Part shown: piece after piece, positions 56,282 to 64,000 of the stretch
How the letters are laid out: each line of letters begins with the position of its first letter
Position numbering within the stretch: position 1 is the first letter of the stretch
Assembly (NCBI GenBank): GCA_030848705.1
Contig: CM061237.1
Location: 84,997,910 to 85,061,909 of the forward strand
DNA length: 64,000 bases
Direction of reading: 5' to 3'
Source: Heracleum sosnowskyi
Lineage: Eukaryota; Streptophyta; Magnoliopsida; Apiales; Apiaceae
The notes under the pieces: model-generated
Databases searched by the model: none
Told to the model about the DNA's origin: nothing
Seen by the model: the letters and a program-made list of their open reading frames with translations, nothing else
Position numbers and translations under genes: made by a program

Positions 56282-56775
56282 TGTTAGGCCGAATACACAA
56301 TATAATCAAGTATGTATGAGAATAACAATCAAGAACACTGTTTATAAATCAACAAACTGTAATTATATTAACAGTTTCTCTCTTTATGATGTTAATGAAT
56401 CACAAAGAGCTACTAGGTTACAAGAATAATATTTTCAATAATCGCATCCCTTCTAGGGATAACCTATATGTGTTTATATAATACACAGCTACATACAATC
56501 CATCTCTAATTGATATTCCTATAAGTTAGCTATACAATTCATATCAATTAAGGATTGCTTCAGTCTTCTATTCCGTCTCCTTAGCTGTATCAATATATTC
56601 TGCTTCTTTCCATCTTCAGAATATATTGCTTCTAGAATATTCAATTCAGCACCGACAGCTAATTCAACTATCACCACGTCAGACTTTAACAAACTTTGAT
56701 TGGCTTCAATGTAAACTCTGATGATCACCTGTTGCTTAAACACTGATGAACAAACGTCAGCAATTATATCTAACA
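56282..56775 (-). repeat. G: 3' LTR
   Basis: A 494-bp LTR; minus strand TGTTAGATATAATTG .. GGCCTAACA. Assigned from the TG..CA ends, the adjacent PPT and the E LTR continuing on its left side; its partner is not in the window. Confidence 0.8.
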
Positions 56776-56790
56776 ATCTCCCCCAACTTG
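56776..56790 (-). promoter_or_regulatory. G: polypurine tract
   Basis: AAGTTGGGGGAGAT on the minus strand adjoining the 3' LTR, with the same GGGGGAG core as in F. Confidence 0.85.
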
Positions 56791-56921
56791 TGCATAATAA
56801 AAATGTACAAGTTAAACAGATAATTGATGATGTCAAAACGTATAACAAATGCAGTGTTTAAAATATGTCAGAGTTTAACTTTAACTTAGAATAGAAAACT
56901 TTAAAAACTTACAGTCAGACT

Positions 56922-59827
56922 TTATTTGATTTCTTGAATATCAAGCACTGTCCTGAGATAGTCTGTAAGTAATCTTCTCTCAGCTCTTTCCAGTTCAGCA
57001 ATCATATTTTCCTTCAGCTCCTTAAGCTTTGGATCTCCTTCACCAGTTTGATATATGGCAGCTCTCAGAGAATAGATACTGTTTTTCCTCATTTCATTTC
57101 CAAGTTTTATATAGAAAGGCTTGTCAGACTCTAGATTAAATTCTAGAACTTTCATTTCCAGTGCAGTCCTGAACCTAGCACTATTCCTCTTCATCTCCAC
57201 AATTTTTCCATAAGCATCTCTGTACTTAGGAATATATGCACTCGAGACTCCTCCTCCAAGCATTATCTTTGATCTAAGCATCCTTTCTCTAATAACTAAA
57301 GCAGCATCATGAGTACTTCTATTCTTGACTTTTAACAAATATAGAACATACTCCAATTCTTCATAAGATTTGAGATTGATGTCAGACTCTGCAACCTTGT
57401 AAACTCTTCCATCAGCCATGAAATACAGCAAAAACTCTTTCTTTAATACTTTATGAAATACCATCTGAACAGATTCTAGCATATCAAGACTTTCTTGAGT
57501 AATAATACCAGATACTGCCAGTGATGATTGATCTCCAGTTCTATTGTTTATTCTCTTCTCCCTATGTGAACCTAAACCAGACTTATCAAAAGATTCTTTT
57601 CCAAGTACAGTCCTGGTTTGAGAAAAGTCCACAGGTTGAAGTGTCAGAGTTTCAGAGAGTACAGGTCTTCTAAAAGTACTTTGGAGTTGAGGTGCTAGTT
57701 GAGTTTGTACAACTTGAGCCTTGTCAGAGGTTGTCACAATTTTAGTAGAAACATCAACTTGAGCAGCGTCAGAGGTTGATCTAGCTTCAAAAACTTCAAC
57801 TTGAGCTTTGTCAGAGGTTGAAAAATTCTTCATAGGTAACTGTCCTTCTTCTACCAGTTTACCTTTTCCTTTGTCATTTCTTGAAATAGTAGATCTCCTT
57901 GAGTATTGCAAACTTTGATCAGAGTTTACATTATCTTTAATATATATTCCTATCTCTTTTCTCCTTGGAGCTTTATCTTTCTTTATATAAGTACCAGCTT
58001 CCATTTTCTTCTGGTGCTCTTCATTTATCATTTTTAATTCAGCATCATAATCCTCAACTGTTACCTCACCACCATGCTCTTCTAAAAACATTTTAGTAGC
58101 AATTTCCTCATCTGTGGTAGGCTTATCAGAGATTATCAAACTTTTGAGTTTTGAACCACTGGCAGAGTTTGCATTTCCCTTACCAGAGTTTGATCTTCTA
58201 TCAGAGTTTGATCTTGGTGGTCTTCTATCAGAAATTAATCTTAAACTCTTTCCATCTCCCTTGCTTCCACCATCATTACCATCATCCCTCCGTCTCAGAG
58301 CTTGAGTGTCTTTGCATTTGTCACTTGGTACACTCTCCCCCTTTTTGACATCATCAGAAAGAAGTACTGATGTCAACAACTCAATTGCAGTAGAAATTGA
58401 AGTCAGTTGGGCAGACATAGCAATCTGGTTGTCCTCAACTTTCCCAAGCCTCTTCTGAATTTCATCAGAGTCCTTAGCTTGCTTCTTGAACATAGAATTG
58501 TAGTAGGATCTATCATTCTTCAGAGTAAGATCTCTCATACTAACTTCATTCCTTAAAGCAGTGACCTCCTTATGAGACTCATCAAATCTGTTGTGGAGAG
58601 ATTTAATTTGAATCACAGTGGCCTTTAGACTAGTAAGAGTATCAGGATTTGAAATTGTCTTCATAGAATCACCAAGAAAATCAGCAGCCCTCTGTGCTGA
58701 AAAGATACAATCTGCATCAGCCCATCTGTTATAGTACATATTCTGAAAATGCTCTGCAGTCTCTCTATTGATCTCTCTTTCTTCATCAGTATTTACACCA
58801 CCAGACAATGAAATTTGAATACTGGGGTGTGAATTAGCAGGACTATCTTCAACATTTTCATCTTCTGCTGTATTCTCTGCAGGAACATTCTCAGCAGTAG
58901 TTTCACAATTTCTCTGTGCAGCTTCAACAATAACTTTCTCTGCCACAGGTTCTGGAATCTCAGAGTTTGCAGTTTGCATTAACTCTGTTTCTTTTGTTAC
59001 AACCTCAACAACAGATTGTTGTAGAGCTTCAAGCAAAGTAGCATCTTCTGCTGCAATTGCATCAGAATGTTCTGCAGCAGCTTCAATTACTTGATCAACC
59101 TCCTCACCTTTGTCAGAATTTAGATTATTAACAGAAAGAACCTCTGTGTGAGTAGCAATAGAGTCTTCAATGACTAAGGTGGCTTGTTCAGCTTCTACAT
59201 CCTCAGTATCACAGGTACTGATAGTAGGATGTGCATCTGGAATATCTTCATCTACAAAGAAATCCAGTTTCTCAAAAACTCTGCTGTCAGAATGATCAGC
59301 ATCTTCCTCAACTACATCAGCATTTACTCTGTCCTCAGTAGGCACAGGAGTGTCAAAAATCTCCTCTTGAAGAACAACTTCAGGAGCTTCATTCTCCATA
59401 GAAACTCTGTCCATATTGACAGCTTCATTCTCCTGTAACTCAACTTCAAGATTTTCAGCAACTGTTGAAGAAATATTCTCTGCACCAAAGAGATGTGCCG
59501 CTACTAATCTCCTCTTTCTCTGATGAAGAGTTTCATCATCAGTTTCACTCTCCTCATTAGTAGCATCAGACTTTGCCCTGTTGGCCCTTCGTTTCTTTAA
59601 CCTTTTCTTCTGAGGCATATCATCAGTATTTGATACCCCAGCTTCAGCATTTGAGGGATTCACTCTATCAGACTTAACAGCTCTTACCTTTGACTTCTTT
59701 GACCTCTGTGATGGAGACACAGAAGGTCCAGCTTCAGCGTTTGCTAGTTGTTGTTGTTGTGAATTGATCAGGAATTGTTGCACAAACTCATGTAGCAACA
59801 AGACACCAACATCCCCTTTCTTGTTAT
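56922..59827 (-). CDS. G: env-like ORF 2 (about 960 aa), nuclear-looking coiled-coil protein
   Basis: An open frame from just after a TGA near 59828 to the stop at 56922; there is no ATG at its start (first usable codon TTG at 59801), so it is probably the continuation of ORF 1 after a 1-nt frame change. Features: basic clusters KKSKVR (about residue 35) and KKRLKKRRANR (65-75), which look like a bipartite nuclear signal; a long acidic region (100-330); a coiled coil (about 390-480); a Ser/Lys/Arg-rich middle with repeated Asn-Ser-Asp/Gly peptides; a helical C-terminus. No signal peptide or membrane segment. The architecture parallels 2137-4896 of F. Confidence 0.75.
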
Positions 59828-59836
59828 CCTTATTAG

Positions 59837-60553
59837 TTAATCAGAGAATATGCGTTTATGTAATTTAAAACATGGAATCACATCATTCTCAGCTATCTCT
59901 ACTTCAGAAACACATTCAGAGAATATCAATTGACAAAATCTTGCAAAATAGACTACACCTCTGTTTTCAGTCATTTTCTCACCTATATTATTTCGAACTA
60001 GTCTAGCAACATCAAAATTACCTCCGTAAAGAAGAGAATACCCGATTTGCAGACTATCAGTGGGAATCGCATCCCAATTCGTGCACTTCTTCCCGAACGC
60101 CCTTGTTATGCAGTCGAAAAAGAAACTCCATTCCTTTCTCAAGAGCGGTCGCTTCAACTGACCAAGCTTTGTCAGTGGTCCAGAGTAGCCTATTTCTCTC
60201 ATCATACGAACTAACTCAGAATCTCCAACAGAGATTGTGAAAGCATTAAAGTCCTCAAGGCCCAGAGCATCACGAACAGTAGTTGGAGTAACTACAAACT
60301 CTTCTCCTTGAAATTCAAAAATTATGGACGGAGACCCAGACTCTCCTCCATTATCATAAGTGCCTGTCTGCCAAAAAGTCCTTATTTGTGCAGACAGCTT
60401 CAATGGTGCGGTGAGAGCAGTTCCAACATCAGAGTTTGACAAGAAATCCTGAATCAAATGAAACGCCTCCGGTGCGTTCTCATTTGCCAAAGGAGCAGCA
60501 TAGTTGTTTGGGACAAATTCTAACCCAGAAGCAGTAAACATTGTAGTAGCCAT
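59837..60553 (-). CDS. G: env-like ORF 1 (238 aa)
   Basis: Starts with an ATG about 1.39 kb after pol. A globular, mainly helical domain without signal peptide or membrane segment; contains 'YSGPL' and a Trp/Phe-rich stretch similarly placed in the first env-like ORF of F. It ends 'RIFSD' and a TAA; the ORF 2 frame opens within ten bases in a different register, so one nucleotide of indel separates the two. I recognise no named domain. Confidence 0.72.
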   Translation of the reverse strand: MATTMFTASGLEFVPNNYAAPLANENAPEAFHLIQDFLSNSDVGTALTAPLKLSAQIRTFWQTGTYDNGGESGSPSIIFEFQGEEFVVTPTTVRDALGLEDFNAFTISVGDSELVRMMREIGYSGPLTKLGQLKRPLLRKEWSFFFDCITRAFGKKCTNWDAIPTDSLQIGYSLLYGGNFDVARLVRNNIGEKMTENRGVVYFARFCQLIFSECVSEVEIAENDVIPCFKLHKRIFSD

Positions 60554-61947
60554 TAGAAAAGTCTTGAAGAAAGCAAGAAATAAGACAGAGAAAAATGTAG
60601 AATGGATGCAGTGAAAGTGTTTGATACAGTGTTTGTGAGTAAAAACTTATGAAAAGATGAAGTGTGTAAAAGAATGAACCGTTTATGTGTAGTAAGTTTA
60701 AATAATAACAGTGAAAATTAAAACTGAATCGTTTTAATCATTACTACACACAGCAGGCGTCTTTGAAAAATGTGTGAGTGGGACAGATGTCAAACATGTA
60801 TTCGCTGACAGCTGTATATAACAACTTCCAATACACACGCGCAGTAAAAATAGCCATAATTACCGCTTTTCACACTGTTCAAAACACTCAACCTCTCTCT
60901 CCTCTGTTTAATACAAATATGAACCGTTTGTACTCATACTCTTTCGAATTTCAAAACAAATGTCTAATCTCAAAATTATAAAATGTCTGAAACAAAGAAA
61001 TTATTTTAACCATCAGAGATTAAAACAAAGTTACCTCGGCATATTTCACACAATACATCAGCGTTTACCATTTGTCCTTCTTTGTCAATAAACTCTTTTC
61101 TCAAACTGTACAGGTGTGAATAAATGTGTGTGCTATAGCAGAGTTTACCGAAATCAATATTTAGATAATCTCAAAGTGCATAAAATCCACAAACTTAAGC
61201 AATAAAAACTGGTTGCCTAAACTCTCATGTAAAACATAAAATCTGATTTTTATATCTAAACTCTGTATTTTGATATCCTTTCATTTGGATATATCTTTTA
61301 TTCTTCACCCCCTTTATTTTTATTTTTTTATTTTTATTTTTTTTTTAATTTTTCCAGTAATCAGTGGTTGGCACTAGTCACCAAAAATCAAAGATTTTAG
61401 CCCTTATTTCATACAATAAGTTCCTGGATCTTCCTAGGCACAACATGATCTCAAAGGAATTTGTGCTCTTTTTGGCATCTTTTGATTTGAGGGTGAATTA
61501 TTTACAATTAATAATCAGAGTTTAGACTTTTCATCAGTTAATGCAATTAATTTATGAGAGAGAATGCAAACAGCTAATACAGACTCAGTGTATAGGATGA
61601 ATAAACTAAGAGATGCTATAAATACAGAGACAGTATCATGCTGTGTTAACTTCCTGCACATTTGAGATCAGAATCTATACAACTCTTAAGGATTCATAAT
61701 TACTTACTGAGAATTATGCTTCATACAAATTTCTTCATTGGTCCATATGTTTCAGACAAAATTACAATCAGAGTATAGCATTAGACTGTAACTATCAGAG
61801 TATGACCAACACTTTATGACTAACAGAGTTTAGCATCAGAGTTTACTTTCAGAGTTTATGGCACTGGTACTCATAACAGTTAATACATGCAAGGAATCAT
61901 GAGCATAAAAATCAAACATGTATAGTTTTTGAGTCTAACCCGTATCT
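60554..61947 (-). other. G: spacer between pol and env-like ORF 1
   Basis: A 1.39-kb noncoding stretch with seven exact CAGAGTTT/AAACTCTG words (61139, 61258, 61516, 61824, 61837, 61850 and others in degenerate form such as CAGAGTAT) and a T-rich run at 61313-61352. It matches the F spacer in position and length but not in sequence. Confidence 0.65.
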
Positions 61948-64000
61948 CTAGTCAAAACCAGAGATCATTCCAAGTTCATTTACCAATCTTGTAAAAATAG
62001 CTTCACTCAAAGGTTTGGTGAAGATATCTGCAAGTTGTTGGTCTGTAGACACAAAATGAAGCTCAATATCTCCTTCTTCCACATGTTCCCTGATAAAATG
62101 ATACCTTATGCTGATGTGCTTGGTCATGGAGTGCTGTACTGGGTTACCTGTCATAGCAATAGCACTTTGGTTATCACAATAAATAGGTATTTTAGAGTAC
62201 ATTAACCCATAATCCAGCAACTGATTCTTCATCCACAGAATCTGTGCACAACAGCTACCAACAGCTATATACTCTGCTTCTGCAGTGGATGTAGAAATTG
62301 ATTTCTGTTTCTTGCTATACCAAGAAACCAATCTGTCACCTAAGAATTGACAGCTTCCACTTGTACTTTTTCTGTCTATCTTACAGCCTGCAAAATCTGT
62401 ATCAGAGTAACCAATTAGCTTAAACTCTGATTCTCTAGGATACCACAAACCCAAGGTTATGGTTCCTTTGAGATATTTGAAAATCCTTTTTACAGCTGTT
62501 AGATGAGGCTCTCTGGGATCTGCTTGAAATCTTGCACAAAGACATGTGGCATACATGATATCAGGTCTACTTGCTGTGAGATACAGAAGAGACCCTATCA
62601 TGCCTCTATAGGTTGTCATATCCACTGTAGCAACTGTGTCTTTGTCTAGCTTTGTCGCTGTAGCCATGGGAGTTGTAGCAGATGAACTATCAAGCATACC
62701 AAATTTCTTTAGAAGATTTCTGGTATACTTTGTTTGATTGATAAAAATCCCATCATCTGTTTGCTTGACCTGTAAGCCTAGAAAATAACTAAGCTCTCCC
62801 ATCATGCTCATTTGATACCTGGACTGCATAAGCTTTGCAAACTTCTTACAAAGTTTGTCATTAGTAGATCCAAAAATAATATCATCCACATAAATTTGAA
62901 CTAAAAGCAATTCATCACCAGTATTAAAATAAAACAAAGTTTTATCAATTGTACCTCTTGTGAACCCACTTTCTAAAAGAAATTGAGCAAGAGTTTCATA
63001 CCATGCTCTTGGTGCTTGCTTTAGTCCATACAATGCCTTGTCAAGCCTGTAGACATAATCTGGATGTTTGGAATCTACAAATCCTGGTGGTTGTTCAACA
63101 AACACTTCTTCTTCAAGCTTTCCATTGAGAAAAGCACTTTTCACATCCATCTGAAAGACTTTAAACTTCTTGTGTGCAGCATAGGCCAGAAAAATTCTTA
63201 TGGCCTCCAATCTTGCAACTGGAGCAAAGGTTTCATCATAGTCAATTCCTTCCTGTTGTGAATAACCTTTAGCCACAAGTCTAGCCTTGTTTCTTGTAAT
63301 CACACCTTCACTGTCAGTCTTGTTTCTGAAAACCCACTTTGTACCTACAATTGATCTATTCTTTGGTCTAGGTACAAGTGTCCAGACTTCATTTCTTTCA
63401 AATTCATTTAACTCTTCTTGCATTGCTGTTATCCAGTTTGCATCTTGAAGAGCTTCTTCCACTTTCTTTGGTTCTGTTTGAGACAAGAAAGCATGATACA
63501 GGCATTCATTTGTAGTAGCACTTCTAGTTCTTATACTAGCATCAGGATCTCCAATTATGAGACCAGGTGTGTGTGCCTGTGTCCACTTTCTTGCTGTTGG
63601 AAAGTGGTTTCTTGTGTCATTATTGAATCCTCCCCCTTGATCCATGCTCTCCTGATTCATATGTTGACTTTCTGCAGCATCTGAGGCTCTCCCTGAATTG
63701 GATGGCTCAGAGTTTAAACTGTCAGAGTTTGAATCAGTTTCCTCAACTGACTCACTTGCTGTGTCTTGTTGAGCTTCTTCACGCTCCCCCTCAACTGGTT
63801 CTCTATTTTGTTCAATTTGAGAATTTCCAGTTTCTCCAGTATTTACCAGTAGAGGTTCAGAGTATGCTTCGTCAGAGTTTGTCAGAACCGCTTCACCAGA
63901 GTTTGTCGGTACTGCTTCATCAGAGTTTACATTATCAGATAATAAACCTTCATTTTCAAAACGCAGTTGATCATATTCATCTATGTCATCAAGTCCAGTT
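61948..64000 (-). CDS. pol: G: copia Pol, C-terminal part (integrase tail, RT, RNase H), intact, partial
   Basis: The frame is open from the window edge (64000) to the TAG/TAA stop at 61948, at least 680 codons. It contains a variable Ser/Glu/Asn-rich linker, 'NKARLVAKGYSQ', RT with 'YVDDIIFGS' (about 62.88 kb), 'FLGLQV', and RNase H ('YSDTDFAG', 'STAEAEYIA', 'CDNQSAIA') ending 'DIFTKPL'. Integrase core and protease are outside the window. Unlike A and F there are no breaks, so G is the youngest of the three copia elements. The linker contains several Asn-Ser-Asp peptides encoded by the CAGAGTTT word. Confidence 0.9.
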   Translation of the reverse strand, partial: TGLDDIDEYDQLRFENEGLLSDNVNSDEAVPTNSGEAVLTNSDEAYSEPLLVNTGETGNSQIEQNREPVEGEREEAQQDTASESVEETDSNSDSLNSEPSNSGRASDAAESQHMNQESMDQGGGFNNDTRNHFPTARKWTQAHTPGLIIGDPDASIRTRSATTNECLYHAFLSQTEPKKVEEALQDANWITAMQEELNEFERNEVWTLVPRPKNRSIVGTKWVFRNKTDSEGVITRNKARLVAKGYSQQEGIDYDETFAPVARLEAIRIFLAYAAHKKFKVFQMDVKSAFLNGKLEEEVFVEQPPGFVDSKHPDYVYRLDKALYGLKQAPRAWYETLAQFLLESGFTRGTIDKTLFYFNTGDELLLVQIYVDDIIFGSTNDKLCKKFAKLMQSRYQMSMMGELSYFLGLQVKQTDDGIFINQTKYTRNLLKKFGMLDSSSATTPMATATKLDKDTVATVDMTTYRGMIGSLLYLTASRPDIMYATCLCARFQADPREPHLTAVKRIFKYLKGTITLGLWYPRESEFKLIGYSDTDFAGCKIDRKSTSGSCQFLGDRLVSWYSKKQKSISTSTAEAEYIAVGSCCAQILWMKNQLLDYGLMYSKIPIYCDNQSAIAMTGNPVQHSMTKHISIRYHFIREHVEEGDIELHFVSTDQQLADIFTKPLSEAIFTRLVNELGMISGFD

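Larger units (their letters stand above)
56282..64000 (-). mobile_element. Element G: SIRE-like Ty1/copia retrotransposon with env-like ORFs (right end outside window)
   Basis: Minus-strand order from the window edge: pol (61948 to beyond 64000, intact as far as seen), a 1.39-kb spacer, env-like ORF 1 (59837-60553), env-like ORF 2 (56922-59801), PPT and a short 494-bp 3' LTR (56282-56775). TSD candidate tatgt at 56277-56281; the partner is outside. The layout equals that of F, but LTR, spacer and dispersed word are different. The word CAGAGTTT occurs at least 20 times. Confidence 0.88.

Overview
This is repetitive, gene-free DNA from a large-genome flowering plant, probably a eudicot (species not determinable). 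I recognise no host gene, rRNA, functional tRNA or CRISPR array. Nearly every base can be assigned to transposable elements, nested up to five levels deep (E > A > B > Helitron > C). I set the borders from terminal TG..CA ends, 5-bp target-site duplications (TSDs), primer-binding sites (PBS) and polypurine tracts (PPT) read by eye.

Layout. E is the base: a plus-strand chromodomain Ty3/gypsy element (Tekay/Del-like), seen as the end of pol (52284-53635) and its 3' LTR (53670-56281). A is a decayed minus-strand Ty1/copia element of SIRE/Maximus type inserted in E. Its 5' LTR (51245-52283), gag (48616-51202) and pol (13894-16879, then 269-489) are separated by later insertions, and its left end lies outside the window. 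F (490-13893) is a second SIRE-like copia, inserted in the RNase H region of A; it has 1.38-kb LTRs, gag, a broken pol and a two-part downstream ORF. B (16885-48610) is a Tekay-like solo LTR of about 4.45 kb net at the gag/pol junction of A. It received four insertions: solo LTR S1 (17621-19211), a Helitron (20442-33174), solo LTR S2 (33541-34897) and gypsy element D (36051-47627). C (22275-32494) is a young, apparently intact Tat-lineage gypsy element inside the Helitron. G (56282 to beyond 64000) is a third SIRE-like copia, inserted in the LTR of E.

How the parts work together. Two themes stand out. (1) Elements F and G carry extra 'env-like' ORFs after pol, and C and D carry an extra spliced gene on the opposite strand to gag-pol; where these proteins can be read they look nuclear rather than envelope-like. 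(2) Almost every family carries its own short DNA word at high density: TAGTACTA in F, CAGAGTTT in G, TGACAG/CTGTCA in A, a GAGTCCGG-type word in D, CGACCAGG in C and TGTCGCATAGTC in S2. Together these suggest a self-recognition system (an element-encoded DNA-binding protein plus private binding sites), like the VANC anti-silencing system of VANDAL DNA transposons. This is a hypothesis.

The most unusual structure is D. It is a gag-protease element bounded by a perfect TSD, but its ends are 2.16-kb INVERTED arms instead of direct LTRs. The inversion places a copy of the antisense-gene promoter in front of gag.
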